Shown piece after piece: positions 1 to 7,957 of a stretch of 35,781 nucleotides of DNA. The DNA comes from Pontibacterium granulatum (GTDB taxonomy: Bacteria; Pseudomonadota; Gammaproteobacteria; Pseudomonadales; Balneatricaceae): positions 1 to 35,781 of the forward strand of contig NZ_JASBRH010000034.1 of the NCBI RefSeq assembly GCF_029961155.1. The letters run 5' to 3'. The position numbers and the translations under genes are program-made. Within the stretch, counting starts at the first letter, position 1. Each line of letters starts with the position of its first letter. The notes beneath the pieces are model-generated. The model searched no databases, was not told the origin of the DNA, and worked only from the letters and a program-made list of their open reading frames with translations.

Positions 1-777
1 CAGCTGATCCAGGATTTTGATCCGGACATTATCATGGTGACGCCATCCTACATGCTGAACCTGATCGACGAGATGGAACGCCAGAACGTTGATCCTGAAA
101 AACTGGCCCTGCGTCTGGGTATCTTCGGTGCTGAGCCGTGGACCGGCGAGATGCGCAAGAATATCGAAGGTCGTCTGGGTATCGATGCTGTCGACATCTA
201 CGGTCTGTCCGAAGTAATGGGCCCGGGTGTAGCGATGGAATGTATCGAAACCAAAGACGGTCCAACTATTTGGGAAGACCACTTCTACCCTGAGATCATC
301 GATCCGAATACCGGCGAAGTGCTGCCAGACGGTGAATACGGCGAGCTGGTTTTCACCTCTTTGACCAAAGAAGCGCTGCCGATCATCCGTTACCGCACCC
401 GCGACCTGACCCGCCTGTTGCCGGGTACTGCACGTCCGATGCGTCGTATCGACAAGATCACCGGCCGTTCTGACGACATGATGATCATCCGTGGTGTGAA
501 CGTATTCCCGACCCAGATCGAAGAACAGATTCTGAAGATCCCTGCTCTGGCGCCTCACTACGAAATCGTGGTCACCAAAGAAGGCAACCTGGACAAGGTA
601 TTGGTGAAGGTTGAGCTCACTCCTGAAGCGCAGGGCGCACCACAGGAACCAGTGAGCAAAGAACTGGCACACCACATCAAGTCTGTAGTGGGTATCAGCA
701 CCAAGATCGAGATTGTACCGGTGGGCGAATTGCCGCGCTCTGAAGGTAAAGCGAAGCGCGTATTCGACAAGCGCTAA
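1..777 (+). CDS. paaK: Phenylacetate-CoA ligase, C-terminal part (5' end outside window)
   Basis: The reading frame is open from base 1, so this is the last 258 residues of a gene that begins upstream. The product belongs to the adenylate-forming (ANL) superfamily and activates phenylacetate with ATP and CoA in the cytoplasm, the first step of aerobic phenylacetate breakdown. Visible features are the core motif ending in YGLSEVMGPG, the YRTRDL segment, the hinge region GRSDDMMIIRGVNVFP and the C-terminal lid domain with the catalytic-type lysine in EGKAKRVFDKR. The protein ends exactly where PaaK proteins usually end. The neighbours paaABCDE follow after about 210 bases, so ligase and epoxidase are probably made together. 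Function is very likely; only the missing N-terminus limits the call. Confidence 0.95.
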   Translation, partial: QLIQDFDPDIIMVTPSYMLNLIDEMERQNVDPEKLALRLGIFGAEPWTGEMRKNIEGRLGIDAVDIYGLSEVMGPGVAMECIETKDGPTIWEDHFYPEIIDPNTGEVLPDGEYGELVFTSLTKEALPIIRYRTRDLTRLLPGTARPMRRIDKITGRSDDMMIIRGVNVFPTQIEEQILKIPALAPHYEIVVTKEGNLDKVLVKVELTPEAQGAPQEPVSKELAHHIKSVVGISTKIEIVPVGELPRSEGKAKRVFDKR

Positions 778-792
778 GCACCGGTGATTACA

Positions 793-815
793 CCCTCGCC
801 TCTGTATGACGAGGG
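793..815 (+). other. Hairpin between paaK and paaA
   Basis: A 6-bp stem (CCCTCG/CGAGGG) with an 11-nt loop lies 15 bases after the paaK stop. No T-run follows, so it may be an attenuator or mRNA-stabilising hairpin, not a full terminator. Between it and paaA there is A/T-rich sequence with TATAGT and TACAAT hexamers near 888-898 that could be a promoter for paaABCDE; this is weak. Confidence 0.35.
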
Positions 816-989
816 ATATGTAACCAGTTGTACAGATCGGCAATCTCAAGCGAACAAATGCTATGAGATTGCTGTCTGAATACGATATAGTGATACAATA
901 AAACAAAGAGTCGGCAGTGTATTTGTGTCACATAGTTCGACTCATAATGAACAACGCGCGCCAAAATAAAATTGCGGAGGCCATTGCAT

Positions 990-1931
990 ATGACACCTCA
1001 AGAAGAAAACTTCATGCGCAAGATCGAGGCTGAAGAGAAGATCGAGCCTAAAGATTGGATGCCTGAAGCGTACCGTAAAAACCTGATCCGTCAGATCTCC
1101 CAGCACGCTCACTCCGAAGTGATCGGTATGCAGCCGGAAGGTAACTGGATCACCCGCGCGCCGTCTCTGCGCCGTAAAGCGGTTCTGCTGTCCAAAGTAC
1201 AGGACGAAGCGGGCCACGGTCTGTACCTGTACAGTGCCTGTGAAACCCTGGGTATCTCCCGTTCCGAAATGATCGAGCAGCTGCAGACGGGTAAAGCGAA
1301 GTACTCCTCTATCTTTAACTACCCTACTCTGACGTGGGCTGACGTGGGCGCGATCGGTTGGCTGGTAGATGGTGCAGCGATCGTAAACCAGGTTTCCCTG
1401 CAGCGTACCTCTTACGGCCCCTATTCCAGAGGCATGATCCGTATCTGTAAGGAAGAGTCTTTCCATCAGCGTCAGGGTTACGAAGCGATGCTGGCTCTGG
1501 CTAAAGGTTCTCCAGAGCAGAAAGCAATGGCTCAGGATGCCCTGAACCGTTTCTATTGGCCTGCCCTGATGATGTTCGGTCCTCACGACTCCGAGTCCGC
1601 TCACTCCCAGAAATCCATGGAGTGGAAGATCAAGCGTGAAACCAACGACGACCTGCGTCAGAAGTTTGTTGATCAGACGGTTAAGCAGATCGAAGTACTG
1701 GGTCTGGAACACCCTGACAAGAACATCAAGTGGAACGAAGAGCGCGGTCACTACGACAGCAGTGATCTGAACTGGGACGAGTTCTGGTCTGTAATCAACG
1801 GTAACGGCCACTGCAACCGTCAGCGTATCGAGCACCACGTTGCTGCACACGACGAAGGTGAGTGGGTTCGTGACGCGATCTCTGCATATAACGAAAAGAA
1901 ACGAGCTAAAAAAGCGCAAAACGCGGCGTAA
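990..1931 (+). CDS. paaA: 1,2-phenylacetyl-CoA epoxidase, catalytic subunit A
   Basis: PaaA is the di-iron oxygenase subunit that epoxidises the aromatic ring of phenylacetyl-CoA, working with PaaB, PaaC and the reductase PaaE. The 313-residue protein shows the ferritin-like metal motifs: an EAGH element near residue 73 and an EESFH element near residue 157, as expected for the family. The frame is open a few codons further upstream, but ATG at 990 has a GGAGG ribosome-binding site 10 bases before it and gives the usual family length, so it was chosen. paaB follows after 12 bases. Codon use is strongly biased, as in a well-expressed operon. Assignment is very secure from family features and gene order. 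Confidence 0.97.
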   Translation: MTPQEENFMRKIEAEEKIEPKDWMPEAYRKNLIRQISQHAHSEVIGMQPEGNWITRAPSLRRKAVLLSKVQDEAGHGLYLYSACETLGISRSEMIEQLQTGKAKYSSIFNYPTLTWADVGAIGWLVDGAAIVNQVSLQRTSYGPYSRGMIRICKEESFHQRQGYEAMLALAKGSPEQKAMAQDALNRFYWPALMMFGPHDSESAHSQKSMEWKIKRETNDDLRQKFVDQTVKQIEVLGLEHPDKNIKWNEERGHYDSSDLNWDEFWSVINGNGHCNRQRIEHHVAAHDEGEWVRDAISAYNEKKRAKKAQNAA

Positions 1932-1943
1932 GAGGTATCCGAA

Positions 1944-2237
1944 ATGACAAACATCACTGAAAAACTGGAACTGTTTGAAGTTTTTGTACGTTCCAAGCGT
2001 GGTCTGGACCACAAGCACGTAGGTAGCCTGCACGCCGAAGATCACGAACAGGCGCTGGAATACGCGCGCGACTGCTACACCCGTCGTAGCGAAGGCGTAA
2101 GCATCTGGGTTGTTAAGTCTGCTGACATCTGTGCTTCCCAGGAAGACGATGCGGATTGCTTCTATGATCCAAGCGACGACAAACCATACCGTCATGCGAC
2201 TTACTACGTTCTGCCTGACCCAGTTAACAACATGTAA
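1944..2237 (+). CDS. paaB: 1,2-phenylacetyl-CoA epoxidase, subunit B
   Basis: A 97-residue protein of the PaaB family, a small structural subunit of the phenylacetyl-CoA epoxidase that bridges PaaA-PaaC units. The sequence has the family signature FEVFVRSKRGLDHKHVGSLH near the N-terminus, the region of alternating charge after it, and the ending FYDPSDDKPYRHATYYVLPD. Length matches the family (about 95 residues). It lies 12 bases after paaA and 17 bases before paaC with GAGG-like ribosome-binding sites, so it is translated from the same message. No metal-binding residues are expected or seen. Confidence 0.96.
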   Translation: MTNITEKLELFEVFVRSKRGLDHKHVGSLHAEDHEQALEYARDCYTRRSEGVSIWVVKSADICASQEDDADCFYDPSDDKPYRHATYYVLPDPVNNM

Positions 2238-2254
2238 TTTGGGGAGAGCGAAGA

Positions 2255-3019
2255 ATGAGTGATCAGATTAAAGACGCTATCCAGGAATACGCGACCCGTC
2301 TGGGCGACGACTCCGTAGTCCTGGGTCACCGTATCTCCGAGTGGGTAAGCTACGGTCCTTTCCTGGAAGAAGACATTGCATACGGCAACGTTTCTCTGGA
2401 CTACATCGGCCGTGCCCGTATGTTCTACACCTACGCTGCAGAACTGGCTAACGATGGTCGTGACGAAGACGATTTCGCCTACATGCGTAACGATCGTGAA
2501 TACCGCAACCTGCTGTTGATGGAGATGCCAAAAGGCGACTTCGCATACTCTCAGGTGCGCCAGCTGTTCGCAGACGTGTACTACACTCTGCTGCTGCCAG
2601 AACTGCTGCAGTCTAAAGATGAAACCCTGTCTGCGATTGCCGCCAAAGCGATCAAAGAAACCAAATACCACCTGCGTCGCAGCCGTGATTGGGTGCTGCG
2701 TCTGGGCGACGGTACTGAAGAGAGCCACAAGCGCACTCAGAAAGCTGTTGACCAACTGTGGGGCTACACGCACGAATTGTTTGATATGGACGATACCGAG
2801 CAGCTGCTGGCTGATGAAGGTATCGGCGTTGACGTATCCAAACTGCGTGATGCGTGGCTGAAGATGGTCAGCGATATTCTGACCGAAGCGACACTGACTG
2901 TGCCGGAAGACAGCTGGGCTGTTCGCGGTGGCCGCACTGGTTACCACACCGAGAACCTGGGCCACATGCTGACCGAGATGCAGATCGTGCACCGCTCCCA
3001 CCCAGGATGTAAATGGTAA
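2255..3019 (+). CDS. paaC: 1,2-phenylacetyl-CoA epoxidase, structural subunit C
   Basis: A 254-residue ferritin-like protein of the PaaC family. PaaC pairs with PaaA and supports its fold and substrate binding but does not itself hold the working di-iron site. Recognisable stretches are LGHRISEWVSYGPFLEED near residue 24, the DDFAYMRNDREYRN segment, and the helix AIKETKYHLRRSRDWVLRLG. A GGGGAG ribosome-binding site lies just before the ATG. The 3' end overlaps an upstream ATG for paaD, so the two genes are closely coupled. Family and context agree well. Confidence 0.96.
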   Translation: MSDQIKDAIQEYATRLGDDSVVLGHRISEWVSYGPFLEEDIAYGNVSLDYIGRARMFYTYAAELANDGRDEDDFAYMRNDREYRNLLLMEMPKGDFAYSQVRQLFADVYYTLLLPELLQSKDETLSAIAAKAIKETKYHLRRSRDWVLRLGDGTEESHKRTQKAVDQLWGYTHELFDMDDTEQLLADEGIGVDVSKLRDAWLKMVSDILTEATLTVPEDSWAVRGGRTGYHTENLGHMLTEMQIVHRSHPGCKW

Positions 3020-3036
3020 GAAAGGTAAAAGGCGCT

Positions 3037-3576
3037 ATGAACGAAATCTCACTGATGCCGGAAGAGCAGTACCAGCGTTTGCAGCAGCGTAACGCCGCAG
3101 ACGTAAAGGAACTATGGGACCTGCTCGATGCAGTCAAAGACCCAGAAGTCCCGGTATTGAGCATTTGGGATCTGGGGATCTTGCGTGATATCGAACGTGT
3201 AGGTGACACGGTTGTTGTCACCATCACGCCAACCTACTCCGGATGTCCGGCGATGGATAATATCTCCACCGACGTGACCAAGGCCCTGAATGATGCAGGT
3301 TACACAGATGTGAAGGTCAAAACCTCCCTCTCCCCTGCATGGAGCTCCGAGTGGATGTCTGCGGACGGTCGCAAAAAACTCCGTAACTACGGTATTGCGC
3401 CACCGGAAGATGCACCGCTGGACGAAGATGGCCTGACCCCGGATGCGCACGCGCTCTGTCCTCACTGCGGTTCTGAGAACACTCGCAGGGTGAGTGAGTT
3501 TGGATCAACTGCATGTAAAGCACTGTTCCAGTGCGATGACTGCAGCGAGCCTTTTGATTATTTCAAAAAGATCTGA
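3037..3576 (+). CDS. paaD: Phenylacetyl-CoA epoxidase maturation protein D (MIP18/DUF59 type)
   Basis: PaaD carries an N-terminal DUF59/MIP18 domain (about residues 20-110, with the SGCPAMDNIS segment holding the conserved Cys) and a C-terminal zinc-ribbon-like module with CPHC and CDDC pairs near residues 145-175. It is required for epoxidase activity and is thought to help iron-sulfur or di-iron assembly. An ATG at 3013 overlaps the paaC stop, but ATG 3037 is preceded by an AAGG-type ribosome-binding site and gives the usual N-terminus MNEISLMPEEQ, so it was preferred. The protein has 179 residues, within the family range. Confidence 0.94.
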   Translation: MNEISLMPEEQYQRLQQRNAADVKELWDLLDAVKDPEVPVLSIWDLGILRDIERVGDTVVVTITPTYSGCPAMDNISTDVTKALNDAGYTDVKVKTSLSPAWSSEWMSADGRKKLRNYGIAPPEDAPLDEDGLTPDAHALCPHCGSENTRRVSEFGSTACKALFQCDDCSEPFDYFKKI

Positions 3577-3609
3577 TCCCCGATCGGTCTTACAGACGAT
3601 AGGTGAAGC

Positions 3610-4707
3610 ATGTCTGACACCAATTTTTACACGCTGAAGATCGCTGATGTGCAGCCGGAAACGGACACGGCGATTGCAGTGAGCTTTGCAGTACCGGCAG
3701 AGCTGCAAGAGAAGTTTAACTTTATCCAGGGTCAGTTCCTGACTCTGCGTGCAGAGATCGACGGTGAAGATGTTCGTCGTTCGTACTCAATCTGCTCCGG
3801 CGTTAACGATGGCCACATGCGTGTGGGTATCAAGCGTGTTAAGAACGGTAAGTTCTCTAACTACGCAAACGACAACTTCAAGCCAGGTATGTCTGTAGAG
3901 GTTATGCCTCCGCAGGGTAGCTTCTACACCGAAGTTAAACCTGACCAGAAGAAAAACTACATGTGCATCGCGGCGGGTTCTGGTATCACGCCGATGATCT
4001 CCATCATGAAGACCGTACTGTCTACCGAGCCAGAGTCCAAAGTGACCCTGATCTACGGTAACCGTCGCAGCAACTCCGTGATGTTTAAAGACGAACTGAA
4101 CTTCGTTAAAAACCGTTACATGAACCGCTTCCAGTGGATCAACGTAATGGATTACGAAGATCAGGGGGCAGACCTGCTGAACGGTCGTATCGATAACGCT
4201 AAAGGTTACGCGCTGCAGAAAGCAGGCCTGATCAACATTAAAGAAGTTGATGAAGCATTTATCTGTGGTCCTGAAGCGATGATGTCTGAAGTGTCTCGTG
4301 GTTTCCGTATGGAAGGCCTGACCGACGATCAGATTCACTACGAACTGTTTGCGAACTCTTCTGCAGACTCCAAAGAGATGTTGGAGAAAGCGGCTGCACG
4401 TAAAGAGCAGTTTGGCGAAGAGAAGACCTCTAAAGTGACCGTGAAGTCTGATGGCCGTGCAGTGATGTTTGATCTGGCTACCGTTGGCGAAAACATCCTG
4501 GATGCGGGTATCCATAACGGCCTGGACCTGCCGTACTCCTGTAAAGCAGGCGTATGTTCCACCTGTAAATGTAAGGTGGTAGAAGGTGAAGTGGACATGG
4601 ATATCTCCCACGGTCTTGAGAAACACGAGATCGAAGCGGGTTACATCCTGAGCTGTCAGGCTCACCCGATTTCCGACGAAGTAGTTGTAGACTTCGATAT
4701 TCGGTAA
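3610..4707 (+). CDS. paaE: Phenylacetyl-CoA epoxidase reductase subunit E
   Basis: PaaE passes electrons from NADPH to the PaaAC oxygenase. The 365-residue protein has an FAD-binding ferredoxin-reductase domain (RRSYSICSG near residue 57), an NAD(P)-binding domain (AAGSGITPMISIMK near residue 120 and CGPEAMM near 222) and a C-terminal plant-type [2Fe-2S] ferredoxin domain with the cysteine pattern CKAGVCSTC plus a fourth Cys in LSCQAHP. The order flavin, nucleotide, ferredoxin is the normal class for PaaE. A GGTGAAG ribosome-binding site precedes the ATG. It is the last gene of the operon before a hairpin. Confidence 0.97.
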   Translation: MSDTNFYTLKIADVQPETDTAIAVSFAVPAELQEKFNFIQGQFLTLRAEIDGEDVRRSYSICSGVNDGHMRVGIKRVKNGKFSNYANDNFKPGMSVEVMPPQGSFYTEVKPDQKKNYMCIAAGSGITPMISIMKTVLSTEPESKVTLIYGNRRSNSVMFKDELNFVKNRYMNRFQWINVMDYEDQGADLLNGRIDNAKGYALQKAGLINIKEVDEAFICGPEAMMSEVSRGFRMEGLTDDQIHYELFANSSADSKEMLEKAAARKEQFGEEKTSKVTVKSDGRAVMFDLATVGENILDAGIHNGLDLPYSCKAGVCSTCKCKVVEGEVDMDISHGLEKHEIEAGYILSCQAHPISDEVVVDFDIR

Positions 4708-4715
4708 GTCATGTG

Positions 4716-4746
4716 GCTGTCCGGTAGCAACACGTTACCGGACAGC
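4716..4746 (+). terminator. Hairpin ending the paaABCDE operon
   Basis: A 13-bp stem (arms GCTGTCCGGTAGC and GTTACCGGACAGC, with one G-T pair) starts 9 bases after the paaE stop. The following bases are TATTCCCTCC, so the T-tract is poor, but the stem is long and its position fits an operon end. Confidence 0.65.
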
Positions 4747-4837
4747 TATTCCCTCCCTCCCCCGCTTCAGCCGATTGATCCCGCCTAAAACGTACCCGCG
4801 TTAGTGGATTCAGCCTGTCTGAAACATGGATGGGATA

Positions 4838-5539
4838 ATGAGTCAGAAAGAGATGGGCCGCGCGTGGCGCTGGCTAGCCGATACAATGCCTCATAAGATC
4901 CTGATCGCCGACCGTTTCCCGCTGCACCGGGAAGGTCTCAAAATCGCCTTAAACAGTGGTCCCGAATACCTGCTGTTTAACGCCCACTGTGTCTCATCCG
5001 TTGATGAGGTCCTGCGTCAGATTCGCCGTCATGGTGGTTACAATCTGCTGATTATGGATCTCGAACTGCTCGAAAAAGCGCCAGACTGGACGCTGAAAGA
5101 GCTTGTGAGCCAAACCTGTATCCCGACTCTGCTGATGTGTAATCAGGCAACATCTGTCCTGATTCGAGAATCACGCCAGGCTGGGATTCGTGGTGTATTG
5201 CCGCGTGATGCTTCTATGGAGAAGATCAATCAGGTTACCCATACACTGCTGAGTGGCCGAACCTACTGGCCCGATATCTGTAAGCGTAGCGCTGCGAACG
5301 GCATTCCTGCAGAGCTGCCGCAGATCTCCACCGACGATCTGACTGCTCAGCAGCTCCAGATCATTCAACTGATCATAGACGGCATGCTGAACAAGCAGAT
5401 CAGTTACGAGCTGGGTATTCACGAAAGCACCGTGAAATACCACCTCACCAACATCTACCGTAAGTTCCAGGTGCGCAGCCGAACACAGCTGGTTGTGAGT
5501 GCGCGTAATGCGGGTGTACTTGGATTGGCGCGTCTTTGA
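4838..5539 (+). CDS. LuxR/NarL-type transcription regulator with degenerate receiver
   Basis: A 233-residue protein with an N-terminal receiver-like domain (about 20-140) and a C-terminal LuxR-type helix-turn-helix (about 170-230; LTAQQLQIIQLIIDGMLNKQ and KYHLTNIYRKF). It probably binds DNA and may control the paa genes or other neighbours, but nothing in the sequence proves a target. In the receiver, Asp74 (LLIMD) sits at the phosphoacceptor place, but the acidic pair that normally reads DD or DE is D25-R26, and the lysine of the usual LLKDAS motif is Arg (LPRDAS). Phosphorylation may therefore not be needed. No kinase gene is adjacent. In-frame ATGs at 4826, 4838 and 4886 are all possible starts; 4838 was chosen for a GGGA stretch upstream, with low certainty. 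Confidence 0.85.
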   Translation: MSQKEMGRAWRWLADTMPHKILIADRFPLHREGLKIALNSGPEYLLFNAHCVSSVDEVLRQIRRHGGYNLLIMDLELLEKAPDWTLKELVSQTCIPTLLMCNQATSVLIRESRQAGIRGVLPRDASMEKINQVTHTLLSGRTYWPDICKRSAANGIPAELPQISTDDLTAQQLQIIQLIIDGMLNKQISYELGIHESTVKYHLTNIYRKFQVRSRTQLVVSARNAGVLGLARL

Positions 5540-5585
5540 TCGCTAAGACAGTCGTAAGGAAGAATGAATGTATGGAAGGGCCGGA

Positions 5586-5614
5586 GTATGTGCGAGGCAT
5601 ATCCCGGCACATAC
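5586..5614. other. Inverted repeat between convergent genes
   Basis: An 8-bp perfect inverted repeat (GTATGTGC/GCACATAC) with a 13-nt centre lies between the LuxR gene and the minus-strand gene that ends at 5646. Its position between convergent genes fits a bidirectional transcription stop, but T-runs are missing on both sides. Confidence 0.35.
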
Positions 5615-5645
5615 ATCCTGCGATGGGGGAAGAGTGATAATTCAG

Positions 5646-6311
5646 TTAGTCACCCCCACAACCTCCCCCGCAGCCAGAATCCCCATCTCCACCTATATCG
5701 GATCCCTCTCCTCCGCTACTGCACCCTGAGCCACACCCGATATGTGAGGCACAGTATGGATAATTGCCAGGTTGGTAGTCTGAGGTTTTACAATTGAGGG
5801 CGTAGGTAAAACCACCTGGGATCGCCAGTGCGGCGTCCATAGCAAACAGACGTGGCAGTCGATCCGGTGTTTTAGGATTGATCTCTTCCCGGGTACAGGC
5901 GATGCGCCAGGCAGTTTTGATTCCGATTTGAGCCATGGTCGGCGAACTCATCGCTTCGGCCGGGGTATGGTGCAGAAAGCGTCCCAGGGCCTTGGAACAG
6001 AACTGCTGGTAGTTTTTGGTGAAGAGTATGAATTCGTGCCAGGCCACATCGACTGCCTGTGATGGCATGGAGACCATCCGTTTACCGGCAGTATTGCAGA
6101 CGTGGAAGTAATCGCGCAGGCCGTCCAATACCTGGTCCACTTGTCGATCGTCCAGGTGCGGATAAGTGGAGGCAACCTTGTCGCGAATGCGTAATGGGAA
6201 TTCGTAGCTGTCTATGAGGTCACTGCGTTGTTTCGCCCGGCTTTTGCGTGAAATCCGAATGACAATGAAGGCGATCACGGCGAGCACCGCAATCATAAAG
6301 AGTGTATCCAT
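5646..6311 (-). CDS. Membrane-anchored protein with GRDP-like domain and Cys/Gly-rich tail
   Basis: A 221-residue protein of unknown function. It begins with one membrane helix (about residues 4-19, MIAVLAVIAFIVIRIS) followed by a basic stretch. The middle part (about 60-130) contains VDVAWHEFILFTKNYQQFC, which resembles the core of glycine-rich-domain (GRDP-like, DUF1399) proteins. The last 30 residues are almost only Gly, Ser, Asp and Cys, with five Cys in GC or CG pairs. Such tails are seen in several bacterial families of unknown role and could bind metal or form disulfides. A GGAG lies upstream of the ATG at a long distance, so the start is not certain. It is convergent with the LuxR gene and follows the GNAT gene on the same strand after about 70 bases. 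Confidence 0.75.
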   Translation of the reverse strand: MDTLFMIAVLAVIAFIVIRISRKSRAKQRSDLIDSYEFPLRIRDKVASTYPHLDDRQVDQVLDGLRDYFHVCNTAGKRMVSMPSQAVDVAWHEFILFTKNYQQFCSKALGRFLHHTPAEAMSSPTMAQIGIKTAWRIACTREEINPKTPDRLPRLFAMDAALAIPGGFTYALNCKTSDYQPGNYPYCASHIGCGSGCSSGGEGSDIGGDGDSGCGGGCGGD

Positions 6312-6379
6312 CGCTTAAACTACTCCGTGAAACCTAAGCTCTTCTCAATACTGCAAAGCAGTATAGGCGACATCTTCGC

Positions 6380-6898
6380 TTACGGGGCACTTGGGTGGCG
6401 ATAGAGATGCCACGACGCACCGCGAAACTCGACCTCTCGCTCGAACATAGCGCCGACCGCTTGTGCGAGTTGAATAGACGGGTGGTTTTCAGAGTGAATA
6501 AAGCTGATTAGACGCGTATCAGGCAAGTGCTCATGGGCCGCAGCCTGGACGACCCGTGTAGCTTCACTGGCATATCCTTTGCCCCAGTATTCAGGTGCTA
6601 ATGCCCATTTGATCTCCGCCTCGGGCCAATCATTGGGGTACCAAAACCCTGCTGTGCCGATGACCTGTCTTGTTGCCTTGTCTTCCAGCGCGTAAGGGCC
6701 ATAGCCACGAATCTGCCAGTGACCAACCATGCTGCACATGGTGCGCCAGGTTTCCCCTTCGGTGAACGCCCGTCCGACGGTAAAACGTGTTGCCTCCGGC
6801 GAGCTGTAGTAAGCGTGGAGGGCATGCCAGTCATTGTCGCGGAACGGGCGCAAGGTGAGGCGTTCGGTATCTAAAAACTCAGGTACAAGGTAATTCAT
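6380..6898 (-). CDS. GNAT-family N-acetyltransferase (RimJ/RimL type)
   Basis: A 172-residue acetyltransferase with the RimJ/RimL pattern: the N-terminal TERLTLRPFRDNDWHALHAY, the central IGTAGFWYPNDWPEAEIKWALAPEYWGKGYA (core with acetyl-CoA binding loop of the Q/RxxGxG/A kind, here EYWGKGYA) and the SFIHSENHPSIQLAQAVGA motif near the C-terminus. Such enzymes acetylate protein N-termini or small molecules; the substrate here cannot be told. An AAGGAAG ribosome-binding site lies upstream of ATG 6898. The gene is divergent from the FNR-box promoter of the next unit. Confidence 0.9.
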   Translation of the reverse strand: MNYLVPEFLDTERLTLRPFRDNDWHALHAYYSSPEATRFTVGRAFTEGETWRTMCSMVGHWQIRGYGPYALEDKATRQVIGTAGFWYPNDWPEAEIKWALAPEYWGKGYASEATRVVQAAAHEHLPDTRLISFIHSENHPSIQLAQAVGAMFEREVEFRGASWHLYRHPSAP

Positions 6899-7094
6899 AT
6901 ACGGGAGCTTCCTTTATAAAGTCGTGATTTCACAACCCTAATAAGCCCAGGCGCATTTGCCGATTAGCTGCTAGTCGAAGTTTTTTGACCTGCTGTTTGC
7001 GGCTAAAGGCGCTTCTGTGTGTTGACGCGACACATCCTTTGATCCGAATTCAGATTTGCACCGTAAGTATCGGGAGTGGTGAATTGGCCGCAGC

Positions 7095-7147
7095 TTGATC
7101 TAAATCAAGAGGACAGGTATTCAGGAAATTTGCGTTATACGCCTCAA
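7095..7147 (+). promoter_or_regulatory. FNR/Anr box with downstream promoter
   Basis: TTGATCTAAATCAA at 7095-7108 is a perfect match to the FNR/Anr consensus TTGAT-N4-ATCAA. A TTATAC hexamer at 7135-7140 can serve as the -10 element, which puts the start site near 7147 and the box centre about 45 bases upstream, close to the classic -41.5 position for activation. The nearest gene in this direction is the zinc-ribbon ORF at 7280. The rest of 6899-7094 shows no further clear signal. Confidence 0.75.
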
Positions 7148-7163
7148 AGTCAAGCATGCCGCT

Positions 7164-7185
7164 GGATCATTGTCTACAATGATCC
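7164..7185 (+). other. Hairpin in leader of the FNR-box transcript
   Basis: A 9-bp perfect stem (GGATCATTG/CAATGATCC) with a TCTA loop lies 17 bases after the predicted start site; a T5 run follows 7 bases later. It may stabilise the 5' end, act as an attenuator, or be an operator. Confidence 0.5.
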
Positions 7186-7279
7186 GACACCGTTTTTAAA
7201 TTAGGAATTTTTCTTATATCGCAATTCTGGAAACAGATGTACATTTACTAACCACAAAAATAACACTGGGGGCAGCGCA

Positions 7280-7480
7280 ATGAATAATAATAAATGTTGT
7301 GACCACTGTGAGTATCAGCAGGTACAAGATGTACCCCATGAGTTCATGGCCGAAGTCTGTAAGTTAGAGTTAGGTACTATCTACCGATGTGAAGTGTGCG
7401 GAACATCCTGGATGAAGAGTGCAAACCGGGGATGGCTGTTGCTTCGTGTTGGAAATTCGCGTCTGAAAATGGCGGTATAA
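7280..7480 (+). CDS. Small zinc-ribbon-like protein
   Basis: A 66-residue protein with two CxxC pairs (CDHC near residue 7 and CEVC near residue 37) separated by about 27 residues, the typical spacing of a small zinc ribbon. A further CC dipeptide and one Cys lie nearby. After the second pair comes a basic tail (NRGWLLLRVGNSRLKMAV). The start is supported by a GGGGGC stretch just upstream. With the perfect FNR box in front, expression under low oxygen is likely, so it could be a small regulator or a metal- or redox-linked accessory protein. No family with known function was recognised. Confidence 0.7.
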   Translation: MNNNKCCDHCEYQQVQDVPHEFMAEVCKLELGTIYRCEVCGTSWMKSANRGWLLLRVGNSRLKMAV

Positions 7481-7818
7481 ACGTTTAAGTTCCTTAGTCG
7501 ACCTTGACGCCATAGAGGACTCGTCATTCAGCAAGATGGTCAAGTCCTTTGGCGTAACGGGTGCGGATTGGACGCTACACCCTCCTCTTACCCTACCTCT
7601 ATTCCCGCCGTGTATTTCGCCAAAACCAACGCCTGACGTTGCCAACTGTCGTCAATTTCAAACGGGCTTTTACCCTAGATCAGGTCGTTATGCACTCATA
7701 TAGCAACCAGCTATTTCCTTTATTTCACATCTGTATAAAAAACACGCATAAACAGTGGTAGTATTCGATCAAACATTAGTATCAAACGCACGTTTTGATT
7801 GTTTAATCAGTAGATCAT
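7481..7818. other. Gene-free stretch with an imperfect stem
   Basis: No convincing coding region was seen. At 7507-7555 an imperfect inverted repeat pairs ACGCCA and AGGACT with AGTCCT and TGGCGT, able to form a long hairpin with a 21-base loop; it may end the zinc-ribbon transcript. At 7796-7809 there is a short palindrome (TGATT-GTTT-AATCA). Sequence near 7733-7740 (TGTATAAAA) could be part of a promoter for the riboswitch transcript. Confidence 0.4.
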
Positions 7819-7902
7819 CCTCTCTCGATACCGCAAAACCCGAGTAATCGGGTGACGCAAAGTCACGGGTCCCACTGGGATAGCCGGACCACCGAAGGAG
7901 AG
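7819..7902 (+). ncRNA. c-di-GMP-I (GEMM-I) riboswitch aptamer
   Basis: The stretch has the main parts of a class-I cyclic-di-GMP riboswitch. P1 pairs CTCTC near 7821 with GAGAG near 7898. P2 is ACCCGA/TCGGGT (7838-7853) capped by GTAA, a GNRA tetraloop as in known members. The conserved joining strand follows as GACGCAAAGTC (7854-7864), and the P3 arm runs from ACGGGTCCC to GATAGCCGGACCACCG. An outer helix may add AGATC/CC upstream and GGATCT at 7926-7931. The ATG of the small secreted protein lies 55 bases after the aptamer, with a GCGGAGG ribosome-binding site and no terminator between, so translational control is more likely than attenuation. Confidence 0.9.
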
Positions 7903-7957
7903 CCCACCCTATGGACAGTTTCTGAGGATCTTTTGCTGATGTATCGCGGAGGTCAAC

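Noticed and set aside
942-2195. 417-codon open frame on the minus strand opposite paaA/paaB
   Set aside because: It mirrors strongly biased paa codons, has no ribosome site or recognisable domain, and the plus strand encodes well-known proteins. The same holds for the long minus-strand frames at 2204-3001 and 3787-4665.
7561-7761. 66-codon frame between the zinc-ribbon gene and the riboswitch
   Set aside because: No ribosome-binding site, odd composition, and it overlaps the probable promoter region of the riboswitch transcript.
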